In this document: positions 1 through 7,177 of the stretch, in pieces
Numbering within the stretch: the stretch's first letter is position 1
Layout of the letters: the number at the start of each line of letters is the position of its first letter
Source: JABEVB01 sp049965775
GTDB lineage: Bacteria > Planctomycetota > Phycisphaerae > WQYP01
Length of the DNA stretch: 12,123 bases
Reading direction: 5' to 3'
Assembly: GCA_049965775.1 (NCBI GenBank)
Contig: JBMFVX010000095.1
Span: forward strand, 1 to 12,123
The notes under the pieces: model-generated
What the model was told of the DNA's origin: nothing
What the model saw: only the letters and a program-made list of their open reading frames with translations
Database searches by the model: none
Translations under genes and position numbers: made by a program

Positions 1-374
1 GGGATGAGATGGTTGGCGAAGGTTTCGTAGACGAGGCCCTCGGGTGCGGCCCAGGCGCCTTCGAGGAGCCGGCGACGGCGGACGCCGGAGAGGCGTCCGA
101 GGGTGGCGATATAGCGGAGGCCTTCGGGCGTCCAGCTTTTGGTTTTGAGGTCGTAATATGCGGGATTGTCTTCGTGGCGGCTGAGGAGGCGGTGCATGAG
201 TGCGCTGCTGGCGCGGAGGTTGAGCCAATGGTCGGGGTAAGAGGGGTTACATTCGGCGATGGCCTGCTGATAAGGCATGATGCCATTGCGAAGGCGGGAG
301 AGAAGTTTTTCCCAATCTTCGAGTGATAATTCGGTGGCTTCGCAGGCGAGGATGAGATCGTATTCGCTGGACAT
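1..374 (-). CDS. Phage terminase large subunit, fragment (N-terminal ATPase part missing, C-terminus outside window)
   Basis: The minus strand reads open from an ATG at 374 to the window edge, 124 codons. The product carries the pattern of phage terminase large subunits, the packaging motors that cut and pump DNA into proheads. It has SSEYDLILACEATELSLEDW (residues 2-21, a Walker B-like hydrophobic strand ending in Glu12), then RLRNGIMPYQQ, a CNPSYPDHWLN stretch, WTPEGLRYIATLGRLSG, and EGAWAAPEGLVYETFANH. In the family this block follows a Walker A domain of roughly 150-200 residues. The frame stays open upstream to another ATG at 440, and the residues just before Met374 (RTINRI) still look terminase-like, but no Walker A appears in any minus frame further up. 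No Shine-Dalgarno is evident. I infer a decayed or rearranged prophage gene. The C-terminal nuclease domain, if present, lies outside the window. Confidence 0.72.
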   Translation of the reverse strand, partial: MSSEYDLILACEATELSLEDWEKLLSRLRNGIMPYQQAIAECNPSYPDHWLNLRASSALMHRLLSRHEDNPAYYDLKTKSWTPEGLRYIATLGRLSGVRRRRLLEGAWAAPEGLVYETFANHLI

Positions 375-554
375 GATGCGGTTTATAGTACGGACACGAT
401 GATCGAGCGAACGGCAAACTTTGGAATGACACGGAATCATGGTAGCGGCTACGCCGAGAGTCCCGATCATCGGCTCCCTGCCGAATCGGGATTTCGCCTT
501 CCTTGGCTCAAAAAGGACAAGGTTGATCAGGCGATCATGCGATGGTTTTGTGGT

Positions 555-572
555 GCAGGCATCCGTGCCCGC
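555..572 (-). repeat. REP-like short palindrome, copy 1 (inverted relative to copies 2 and 3)
   Basis: The plus strand reads gcaggcatccgtgcccgc. Its complement, gcgggcacggatgcctgc, matches the unit at 917-933 (gcgggcaggatgcctgt) except for one extra base and the last base. The core folds as GGCA-cgga-TGCC. No transposase or REP-associated tyrosine transposase is visible nearby. Confidence 0.4.
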
Positions 573-916
573 AATTGGCGATGGCTGGTAGCGTGCGGCG
601 ACTGCGCCGGGGGCCTTGGTTTTTGGCTTCTGCCCGCAGAGGCCTGTGCTGGCCGGAGCCAGGAGATTTCGACAGCCTTACCTTCCCGGCGGCTACGCGC
701 GGTGAGGCGAGATTGACCGGCCACCGGGGTGGCCGGCTTAGGTGGGGTGATTGGGAATTTGAAAATTTGAGCTTTGGAGTGCCGGCGGGATTACCACCGG
801 GATAAACCACGGCGGCCCGGAATGCCATCTGCGTTGGGTACGCCATTGCGGTCGTTACCAGGGACGTGCCAAAAATCATGCCGTTGCAATCCGATGTTCT
901 ACTGCGACCAGCCTTT

Positions 917-965
917 GCGGGCAGGATGCCTGTACGCCGATTATCGTTGCAGGCTGGAAGCCCGC
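917..965 (+). repeat. Pair of REP-like palindromes, copies 2 and 3
   Basis: Two short hairpins stand 15 nt apart. The first is gcgggcaggatgcctgt (917-933, GGCA-GGA-TGCC) and the second is gcaggctggaagcccgc (949-965, GGCT-GGA-AGCC). Both are built as GGCN-GGA-NGCC with a GGA triloop and G/C-rich flanks. Such units usually occur in many intergenic copies per genome; that they do so here is inference. They lie in the gene-poor stretch, well away from the end of the aminotransferase gene, so a terminator role is unlikely. Confidence 0.4.
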
Positions 966-1178
966 ACCACAATAGTGGGCGCTACGCAGTAGGCATAGGA
1001 TGAATGTGGTGTTGCGGCAGCCAATGGCTATCCCGATGGAAAATGGGGCGGCTGCGAATTATATCCCCTGTACCGCTGGTGATTGCCCGCGAACTGCACA
1101 CGGGTGATGTCGCGGCGGTGACGACATACAATGCCCGCGTTTGTTAGGCCCGCCGAGTTTTTGCCTGCTGATTTATGT

Positions 1179-2501
1179 TTACCCGCCCACCACGGAAGAG
1201 CGTCCTTCGTCGGCGCTGGTGACGTCGAGCGGGGCGGAGGCGTGGTCTTGCGTCGGCGCTTTGGAGCCGAGGTTGCTGGGGCGCTGATGCTTTTTGCGGC
1301 CATTGAGCGCGGCATCCATCTGGCGCAGGGCCTGCTTGATGCGCAGTTCGTTTTCGACCAGTGCAATGCGTACAAAGCCTTCGCCGTTTTCGCCAAAGCC
1401 ACGGCCCGGCGCTACGGCCACATCGGCCTCTTCGAGCAGTCGCAGCGAAAAATCAATGGTTCCCTGGCCGGCTAAATGCTGCTCGGCGACTTTGGCCCAG
1501 ACGAACATGCTGGCCCGCGGCGACTCCACGCTCCAACCTAGTTTGCGCAGGCCGCTAACCAGCACATCGCGGCGCTTCTGGTACACGACTGCCTGCCGGG
1601 CAACAAAGTCATCGCCCTTGCGCAGGGCCAGAATGCTGGCGATTTGAATGGGAGCGAAATGGCCGTAGTCGTAGTAGCCTTTGATGGTGGAGAGGGCCCG
1701 TACCATTTCGCTGTTGCCGCAGCAAAATCCGACGCGCCATCCGGCCATGTTGTAGGGTTTGCTCATGGTGGAAAACTCCACACCGACTTCTTTAGCGCCC
1801 GGCGTAGCTAAAAAGGATGGCGCCCGGTAGGTGTCAAAGCAGGTTTCGCCGTAGGCAAAATCGCTGATGATCAGCACGTTGTATTGACGGGCCAATTCGA
1901 CCGCCTGCTGATAAAACTTCGGCTCAACGGTCATGGCCGATGGATTATGCGGATAGTTGAGAATGAGCAGTTTGGGGCGTGGATAGAGGTTTTTTAAAAC
2001 ATGCTCGATGCGCTGCAAAAACGCTTCATCATTGCCCAGCGGCACGCTGATGACGTTGGCGCCCGCCAAGGCTACGGCATACATGTGGATGGGGTAGGCG
2101 GGGTCGCCGACCACCACGGTGTCGCCGGCGCCAAGCATGGCGAGCATAAGATGCGAGAAGCCCTCTTTGCTGCCGATGGTTGCCACAATTTCGGTTTCAG
2201 GGTCCAGTTCTACGCCGTAGCGTCGCTTGTACTTGAGTGCCACCTCGCGCCGCAGGTTAAAGATGCCCACGCTGGCAGAATAGCGGTGATTGCGCGGATC
2301 GCGGGCGGCTTCAGCGAGTTTATCAATGACAAAATCGGGCGAAGGGTCAATCGGGTTGCCCATGCCCAGGTCAATAACATCGTGCCCGGCGCGCCGCTTT
2401 TGGGCCTTGAGTGAGTTAATACGCGCGAACAGGTACGGGGGAAGCCGCCGTATTCGGGATGAAACTTCAATCTTAAATGGGATATCGTTGCCGCCAGCCA
2501 T
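1179..2501 (-). CDS. alaC: AlaC-type PLP aminotransferase (glutamate-pyruvate / alanine-forming)
   Basis: Fold-type I aminotransferase of 440 residues, collinear with E. coli AlaC (YfdZ), which makes alanine from pyruvate with glutamate as donor. Landmarks are RIRRLPPYLF (16-25), DLGMGNP (44-50), ATIGSKEG (107-114), DPAYPIHMYA (133-142), NYPHNPSA (182-189; Asn186), DFAYGE (214-219; Asp214 and Tyr217 for PLP), and SKPYNMAGWRVGF (247-259; Lys248 the Schiff-base lysine). SMFVWAK and VRIAL (Arg378, substrate carboxylate) follow. The tail after about 400 is polar and extra. The frame runs upstream to 2606, but GGAGG lies 10 nt before the ATG at 2501 and family homology starts there, so I chose 2501. 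Related LL-diaminopimelate aminotransferases (DapL) share the fold; the closer match to AlaC favours alanine synthesis. It lies downstream of the foldase gene on the same strand. Confidence 0.85.
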   Translation of the reverse strand: MAGGNDIPFKIEVSSRIRRLPPYLFARINSLKAQKRRAGHDVIDLGMGNPIDPSPDFVIDKLAEAARDPRNHRYSASVGIFNLRREVALKYKRRYGVELDPETEIVATIGSKEGFSHLMLAMLGAGDTVVVGDPAYPIHMYAVALAGANVISVPLGNDEAFLQRIEHVLKNLYPRPKLLILNYPHNPSAMTVEPKFYQQAVELARQYNVLIISDFAYGETCFDTYRAPSFLATPGAKEVGVEFSTMSKPYNMAGWRVGFCCGNSEMVRALSTIKGYYDYGHFAPIQIASILALRKGDDFVARQAVVYQKRRDVLVSGLRKLGWSVESPRASMFVWAKVAEQHLAGQGTIDFSLRLLEEADVAVAPGRGFGENGEGFVRIALVENELRIKQALRQMDAALNGRKKHQRPSNLGSKAPTQDHASAPLDVTSADEGRSSVVGG

Positions 2502-2542
2502 GGCTGAAAATCCTCCGGCATAAATGGAAAGCAAAACCAACC

Positions 2543-2639
2543 GGCCGCATTGGCTGCGGCCAACAAAACATCTCAGATTGACTGCATGCAATCTGATTCG
2601 CCACACTTAGTCGCCGCAAACTTGGCGATCAGTGTGGCG
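2543..2639 (-). promoter_or_regulatory. Three tandem hairpins in the leader of the aminotransferase gene
   Basis: The 127-nt space between the foldase stop and the aminotransferase start holds three inverted repeats. At 2599-2639 a 9-bp outer stem (CGCCACACT/AGTGTGGCG) encloses a 5-bp inner stem (TCGCC/GGCGA) and covers the foldase stop codon. At 2573-2596 there is an 8-bp stem (TCAGATTG/CAATCTGA) with an 8-nt loop. At 2543-2561 there is a 7-bp stem (GGCCGCA/TGCGGCC) with a 5-nt loop. On the minus strand the last is followed by a loosely T-rich run (ggttggttttgcttt), then the GGAGG Shine-Dalgarno. This could be a weak terminator for the foldase gene or an attenuating leader. No clean promoter is visible inside. 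Confidence 0.45.
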
Positions 2640-3705
2640 TGCTCGCCGCCCGTTTCTTGGCCGCTTCCTGCTGGGCCTTTATTTCGGCGAGCAGGTTCTG
2701 CTGCTCCTGTGCCAGTATAGGGTTGTCAATCTTAATATTGGCAGACTGCACGAGCCGCTGAATTTCCTGATTACCCCATTGCAGGTCCAGAGCGTTCTGC
2801 AACTTTGCTTTGAGGTCTCCCTTAACTGCCGAGAGCGGCGTGGAGGACGCCGGTATTTTTTTTACCAGCCAGAGCAGATGGTACACGTTCTTAATTGGAA
2901 TCGAAGGTGACAGGTGCCCCGGTTTGAGCCGCTTTGCGGTGTCGGTGAGAAGCTGCGGTAAGGCGGGGTCTTCAAGTGGAATAATGGTAAGCCCACCGTT
3001 TGCGGCATTTTGCTGATTAATGCTCATTTTGGCGGCAATAGTTGCGGGGTCTTTTTGTTCGTGCATGATAAGCTGCCTGACGGTGGCGGCATCTTCGAGG
3101 CTGCGAACGACAATGTCGCGTACTTCGACACGTGGCCCGTATTGAATGTTGTAGGCGGTCTGAATTTGCTCGGAAGTCACATGCACGTGGCCTTTGGCTA
3201 AAGCCAGAATGTAGGCGGTTTTGGCCAGCGACATCTCAAAATCGGCCATGTTCTGGCCGCGCTGTGCCAGCAGCCGGGCCAACACGGCGCGCCGCTGGCC
3301 CACCGGTACGTGTTGGGCCTGCAATTGGGCAAGCACCTTGTCCATCTGCTTTTGAATATCGGCGGGGCCTACCTTAAGCCCGGCTTGGGCGCAGGCCTGC
3401 TTGAGCAGCGTAAGCTGCACCCACTGCTGAAACAGCGAGGTGCCATACAATGCCGTCAGGGCATCGTTAAAGGCGGGCTGGCTTAACCGCTCGCCGTTAA
3501 TTTCAACGAGCGCCGGTTCGCCGGGCGCTGCCACCGTTGGCAGAATAGAAATGCCTTTGGCCGGCGCGGCGGGCTTGGTTACAGGTGCGGCCAGTGCGTG
3601 GCGCCCGGCCCCCGCGGACATCATTACGGCGAGGCAGGCTGCGACAAAGATCGCTCTTTTATTCGAGCCACCGGGTGCAGACGATTGCAGGTTTTGTGAG
3701 AGCAC
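2629..3705 (-). CDS. Exported SurA/PrsA-like foldase with parvulin-type domain (catalytic His replaced)
   Basis: 358 residues. The N-terminus is a signal peptide: KR at 16-17, a hydrophobic stretch 18-32, and a likely cleavage near HALAA/PV (about residue 40). Residues 65-175 resemble the helical SurA_N chaperone module (VEINGERLSQPAFNDAL, then Gln/Leu-rich helices). Residues 193-283 resemble a parvulin peptidyl-prolyl isomerase domain: VEVRDIVV, the GG pair at 237-238, LKPGHLSPSIP and YHLLWLVKK. The usual His of the RHIL motif is Asp197; His276 near the domain end remains. I therefore infer an envelope chaperone with weak or no isomerase activity. The start is GTG at 3705, supported by AGGAG 7 nt upstream (aggagttttta before gtg). 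The C-terminal helix is rich in Gln, Ala and Lys and probably coiled-coil. It is divergent from the helicase gene. Confidence 0.72.
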   Translation of the reverse strand: MLSQNLQSSAPGGSNKRAIFVAACLAVMMSAGAGRHALAAPVTKPAAPAKGISILPTVAAPGEPALVEINGERLSQPAFNDALTALYGTSLFQQWVQLTLLKQACAQAGLKVGPADIQKQMDKVLAQLQAQHVPVGQRRAVLARLLAQRGQNMADFEMSLAKTAYILALAKGHVHVTSEQIQTAYNIQYGPRVEVRDIVVRSLEDAATVRQLIMHEQKDPATIAAKMSINQQNAANGGLTIIPLEDPALPQLLTDTAKRLKPGHLSPSIPIKNVYHLLWLVKKIPASSTPLSAVKGDLKAKLQNALDLQWGNQEIQRLVQSANIKIDNPILAQEQQNLLAEIKAQQEAAKKRAASTPH

Positions 3706-3787
3706 TAAAAACTCCTCTTTTTTTTTTGAGCGATGCTGCCCTTTGGCAGGGGCAAGGTACGCTCATTTTTCGGCAGTCACTGCCGAG

Positions 3788-3817
3788 ATAATACTGGTTA
3801 TTTTATCGGCTGACGAG
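3788..3817 (-). promoter_or_regulatory. Possible promoter of the foldase gene
   Basis: On the minus strand TATTAT (complement of 3788-3793) matches a -10 box. A poor -35 (TCGTCA) lies 17 nt upstream. It sits inside the loop of the 12-bp inverted repeat. The -35 is weak, so this is tentative. Confidence 0.3.
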
Positions 3818-3871
3818 CGGATAGACCAGTGCCGAAAAATGGCGTGGCCTGCAAGCCCGCCAAATGGGGGT

Positions 3872-3900
3872 TTGTGCATTGCCGGCAAAACGTCTATACT
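3872..3900 (+). promoter_or_regulatory. Likely sigma70-type promoter of the helicase gene
   Basis: TTGTGC (3872-3877) and TATACT (3895-3900) are spaced by 17 nt, close to the housekeeping consensus. Transcription would start near 3907 and give a 5' leader of about 100 nt before the ATG at 4010. Confidence 0.5.
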
Positions 3901-4009
3901 CTTAGGCAATCCCGCCGGCGGTGAACCCCTCGCAGTTGAGTTAACAGCGCTGGAATTTTAACCCGCGAACCACTGTCATGTGGCTTGTTGGGTGCATGGA
4001 GTGCAGAAT

Positions 4010-5515
4010 ATGCCATTTGCGGCATTTGGTTTACATCCCGACATCGTTGCGGGCGTACGCGACCTGGCCTTTACCCGCCCTACGCCCATTCAGGCGGATG
4101 CGATACCGCCAGCGCTCAAAGGGCATGATATTTTAGGCTGCGCCGCGACAGGTTCGGGCAAAACCGCGGCGTTTATGCTGCCCACGATGCATCATTTAAT
4201 GACGCATCGGCCCGTCGGAGGGGCCGGCCGTCGGCGTGTTCGGGCTTTGGTGCTCACACCCACGCGCGAGCTTGCGGCGCAAATTCACCAAAATCTGGTG
4301 GAAATGGCCACGCATACACCGCTTTCAGGAGCCATCATTATTGGTGGCGTAGCAATGGGGCCGCAGGAACATGCGTTCCGGACAGGTGTGGATATTCTAA
4401 TTGCCACCCCCGGCAGACTGCTTGATCATCTTCGCAACTCGTATGCTGATTTATCCGCCATTGAAGTGCTGGTGCTTGACGAAGCTGATCGCATGCTTGA
4501 TATGGGCTTTTTACCCGACATACGGCGCATTTTGAAGGTGCTGCCGGTGAAGCGGCAGACGCTGTTTTTTTCGGCGACCATGCCCGCGGAAATCCGCAGC
4601 CTGGCCAACGATCTATTGAAAAATCCGGTGGTGATACAGATGGAGCGCAAGGCGGCTCCCGCAGCCGGCATTACGCAGGCTATTTACCCGGTGGGGCAAC
4701 ATCTCAAACAGCATCTTCTGGTGGAATTGCTTAAAAATCAGCAGTTGGAATCGGTGATCTGCTTTACGCGAACGAAGCATCGGGCTAATCGCGTGGCGGA
4801 CTTTCTCGAACGCCAGGGTGTGGCCAGCGCCCGTATTCATGGCAACCGCTCGCAGGCACAGCGCACCGCGGCCTTGGCGGGGTTTAAGGCCGGCAAATTC
4901 CGGGTGCTGGTGGCCACCGACATTGCGGCCCGCGGAATAGACATCAGCGAAGTCTCGCATGTGATTAACTTTGACTGCCCGCATATTGCGGAAGATTACA
5001 TCCATCGCGTGGGGCGCACCGGCCGGGCTGAGGCCATCGGCGATGCATTTACGTTTGTATCGCCGGATGAAGAAAGCAATCTGCGTATTATTGAACGGGC
5101 CATAGGTAATCGGCTGCCGCGGGTGACGCTGCCCAATTTTAATTACAACCAGCAACCGGCGGAAAAGCTGGAAATTCCGCTGGCGCAGCGTATTGCAGCT
5201 ATCAGGCAGCGCAAAGCGCAGGAACGAGAAAATCAGGGGCGGCGTCAACTGCACGATCGTGGTAGAGGCGGCCAAGCGGGGCACCAAGGACATAAGGAAC
5301 GGACGTGGCATGAACCCAAGCATGCCGCGAACGCAGGCCAGCGGCCACGAGAGAATCAGGGGGCGGCGGACGGTGTCGGCCGATCTGGCGGCGGCGGGGC
5401 ACGCCATGGCAGACCCAAACCGCAAGGCGGGTTTAAGCATCAAGGGCGGCCTGGCGGCGGGCCAAACCGCCCCAGCGGATATGGCCGTTTTGGCGAGTCG
5501 CGCGGCAATCGGTAA
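4010..5515 (+). CDS. rhlE: RhlE-type DEAD-box ATP-dependent RNA helicase
   Basis: 501 residues. All helicase motifs are intact: Q motif (FAAFGL to PTPIQ, ending Gln28), motif I AATGSGKT (45-52), Ia PTRELA (84-89), GG (112-113), Ib TPGR (133-136), II DEAD (157-160), III SAT (188-190), V ATDIAARGID (302-311), and VI HRVGRTGR (332-339). From about residue 395 the protein becomes a basic, low-complexity tail rich in Gly, Arg, Gln and His, as in RhlE proteins, where it adds RNA affinity. RhlE helicases remodel structured RNA in ribosome assembly and RNA decay. An in-frame GTG at 3980 would add ten residues, but GGAG 8 nt before the ATG at 4010 and the MPFAAFGL start, typical of RhlE, decide for 4010. 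It is convergent with the GT87 gene. Confidence 0.93.
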   Translation: MPFAAFGLHPDIVAGVRDLAFTRPTPIQADAIPPALKGHDILGCAATGSGKTAAFMLPTMHHLMTHRPVGGAGRRRVRALVLTPTRELAAQIHQNLVEMATHTPLSGAIIIGGVAMGPQEHAFRTGVDILIATPGRLLDHLRNSYADLSAIEVLVLDEADRMLDMGFLPDIRRILKVLPVKRQTLFFSATMPAEIRSLANDLLKNPVVIQMERKAAPAAGITQAIYPVGQHLKQHLLVELLKNQQLESVICFTRTKHRANRVADFLERQGVASARIHGNRSQAQRTAALAGFKAGKFRVLVATDIAARGIDISEVSHVINFDCPHIAEDYIHRVGRTGRAEAIGDAFTFVSPDEESNLRIIERAIGNRLPRVTLPNFNYNQQPAEKLEIPLAQRIAAIRQRKAQERENQGRRQLHDRGRGGQAGHQGHKERTWHEPKHAANAGQRPRENQGAADGVGRSGGGGARHGRPKPQGGFKHQGRPGGGPNRPSGYGRFGESRGNR

Positions 5516-5532
5516 GTGGTGTTGGCGCTTAA

Positions 5533-5585
5533 CCGGGCGACCCGGCAGCGCTGGCCGGGGCGGCCCACGCGGCTGAATCGCGTGG
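5533..5585. terminator. Weak hairpins between convergent genes
   Basis: Two short stems follow the helicase stop: CCGGG-cga-CCCGG (5533-5545) and CCACGCG-gctgaat-CGCGTGG (5565-5585). Neither is followed by a T-tract on either strand, so they are at best imperfect, possibly bidirectional, terminators. The rest of the 5516-5736 spacer shows only an 8-bp tandem duplication (tcgtaagc, 5704-5719). Confidence 0.25.
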
Positions 5586-5736
5586 CTCGTCGTTGGGCGA
5601 TGGTGCAGTTTTGCTTCAAATTTTGGTCGCACGGGTCATATAGGATGAAACTCTGCGCCAGTGGCGGCCTGAACTGGTTGGCCGCCCTTGAATCGGACAG
5701 GGGTCGTAAGCTCGTAAGCTCTGGCGTATGCGAGGC

Positions 5737-7104
5737 TTATTCCGGCTCACCGATTTTGCGGGCAATTGCGTCAGGATAGCCGCTGAACATAATGGCCCAT
5801 ACCAGAATAATGCCGGCAAAAAGCGCCGGGTCAATGGTGCGGCCCCAGTTGGGGCCGTTGTGGCCAAAGATTTTGTCAATGTCAGACGTGAAGAGCATAA
5901 GCACGGCGGCGGCAATGAGGGCGTAGAGCACGCGCCGCCGGGCTGCGGCAGAAGCCTCAATATCGCATAAGATCATTACCGCTGCGCTAAGCGTTAACAC
6001 CAGCGTTACATAGTGCGGCACCCAACTCCACTCTTCTGCCCAAAGCATAAATGCGGCAATGGCCCCTAGCTCCAGAATGTATCGGCGGCAGCGCAGCGAA
6101 GGCAATGGCCGTCGCATCCAGATGAGGCCAATAATGCCTATACACACCAAAAGGCCGCGAATAATATGCCGGGCAATGGGTTCAGGCAGGTTAAGAATAT
6201 TGCAGTAATGATTGATATGCTTGCCGCCCGCGAGGCTTACGAATGCGGGTGTATGCGTAAGCAGGCGATTAAGAAAACTCGGAATAGATTCGCCGGAAGA
6301 GACGGCGACGGTTCCCTTAAGGACGTAAGGCGTAATCATGATGTGAGTCCACTGGTGCCACCAGGCGAGATTCTGCGACCAGCCGAAGCAAAGCGTGCCA
6401 AAGCCAAAAATCCAGAATACTATGCCCACCACCATGGCGACCGCGACGGACCAACGGCATCGCCAGAGCATGTACACCAGAAAAATAATCGGCGTAACTT
6501 TAATGCATACGGCCAGGGCCAGCATGAAGCCGGCAGGCCAGTTGGCCCAAGATTCGTCCAACTGCGCCAGCCACAGGCCGATGACCATGGGCGTAAGCAT
6601 AAACAGGTTCATTTGTCCTTCCTGGACATCACCGATAATGGGCCAAAACCAGATAAGCCCCAGCAGTACAAGCGCGGGCCACTCAAAGCGCGAGCCGGCC
6701 TTACGTACCATGGACCTGCAAAGGTAAAAAATAAGCATGACCATAGGGAGCTTGCACAAAGCCCAAATAAGCTGGGCGTTGGCCGGCGAGACCCATGCAA
6801 AGGGAGCCAGCAGTCCGAGCGTGGTTGGCGGCATGGGCCACAGGTCGTTAATCATGGGATGGTGGCTAAACAAAAAGCCCGGCAGCATGTGCATCCAACG
6901 GTCAAAATCGTTGATGTAATTTTGTACCGCAAGGTGCATGGTATGCAACACGCGGCGGCGGTCCTGCAGGCCGCAAATTAAAAAGGTAATGCCAGTGACA
7001 CACCATACAATCCAGTGCGACCAGCGCGGCAGCGGCCTGGGGGGTGGTTTAGAGAAAGGCGCTGATGTATTTGGCAGGGTGGTGGTTTGGGTTGGCTGGT
7101 TCAA
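5737..7104 (-). CDS. GT87-family (DUF2029) polytopic membrane glycosyltransferase
   Basis: 455 residues with many hydrophobic segments, the first near 31-46, the last near 435-450. Family marks are an acidic motif NDFDRW (65-70) after the first membrane segment, where GT-C enzymes keep their catalytic aspartate, then LWPMPPTTLGLLAP, EGQMNLFML (162-170), a CIKVTPIIFLVYML segment, and SGESIPSFLNRLL. GT87 enzymes transfer sugars, often mannose, from polyprenyl-phosphate donors outside the membrane; the substrate here is unknown. The start appears to be TTG at 7104. An in-frame stop lies ten codons upstream, the next ATG (residue 56) falls after the first membrane segment, and GAGG stands 5 nt before the TTG. 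A Pro-rich cytoplasmic stretch (11-26) follows the start. The gene is 73 nt downstream of pdxA on the same strand, so it may be co-transcribed. Confidence 0.8.
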   Translation of the reverse strand: MNQPTQTTTLPNTSAPFSKPPPRPLPRWSHWIVWCVTGITFLICGLQDRRRVLHTMHLAVQNYINDFDRWMHMLPGFLFSHHPMINDLWPMPPTTLGLLAPFAWVSPANAQLIWALCKLPMVMLIFYLCRSMVRKAGSRFEWPALVLLGLIWFWPIIGDVQEGQMNLFMLTPMVIGLWLAQLDESWANWPAGFMLALAVCIKVTPIIFLVYMLWRCRWSVAVAMVVGIVFWIFGFGTLCFGWSQNLAWWHQWTHIMITPYVLKGTVAVSSGESIPSFLNRLLTHTPAFVSLAGGKHINHYCNILNLPEPIARHIIRGLLVCIGIIGLIWMRRPLPSLRCRRYILELGAIAAFMLWAEEWSWVPHYVTLVLTLSAAVMILCDIEASAAARRRVLYALIAAAVLMLFTSDIDKIFGHNGPNWGRTIDPALFAGIILVWAIMFSGYPDAIARKIGEPE

Positions 7105-7177
7105 GGCGACCTCGCAGGTTGTTGAGAGTGTTTAACAAGAAAAACGGACGGATATGCGGCTTGCACCAAAAGTTTGT

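Larger units (their letters stand above)
441..1178. other. Gene-poor region with short palindromic repeats
   Basis: About 740 bases between the terminase fragment and the aminotransferase gene. Open frames exist on both strands (for example 535-972 minus, 542-805 plus), but their translations are rich in Arg, Pro and Cys, match no family I know, and overlap one another, so I treat them as non-coding. The stretch holds a perfect 9-bp inverted repeat with a 2-nt loop (717-736, CCGGCCACC/GGTGGCCGG) that has no T-tract on either side. It also holds three related small palindromes at 555-572, 917-933 and 949-965. Confidence 0.5.
3706..4009. promoter_or_regulatory. Divergent intergenic region with nested inverted repeats
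   Basis: About 300 bases separate the foldase gene (minus) from the helicase gene (plus). A perfect 12-bp inverted repeat (catttttcggca, 3764-3775, with tgccgaaaaatg, 3830-3841) encloses a small hairpin CGGCAG-TCA-CTGCCG (3771-3785). A second short stem CTGCC-cttt-GGCAG lies at 3737-3750. A run of ten T (3718-3727) sits just upstream of the foldase Shine-Dalgarno. The repeats overlap the likely minus-strand promoter, so they could be an operator or leader structure. No small gene is convincing here. Confidence 0.5.

Noticed and set aside
9..326. Plus-strand 105-codon ORF at the left edge
   Set aside because: It is the antisense frame of the terminase fragment, which has clear family motifs.
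717..736. Intrinsic terminator
   Set aside because: The 9-bp GC-rich stem is perfect, but neither strand has a T-tract after it and no gene ends nearby.
535..972. Minus-strand ORF of 145 codons in the gene desert
   Set aside because: The translation is rich in Arg, Pro and Ser, has no recognisable motif, overlaps the palindromic repeats and lacks a ribosome site.
4613..5632. Minus-strand 339-codon ORF
   Set aside because: Shadow of the helicase gene, whose motifs are all intact on the plus strand; the antisense product has no family pattern.
6166..6981. Plus-strand 271-codon ORF
   Set aside because: Antisense to the membrane glycosyltransferase; hydrophilic, motif-free translation.
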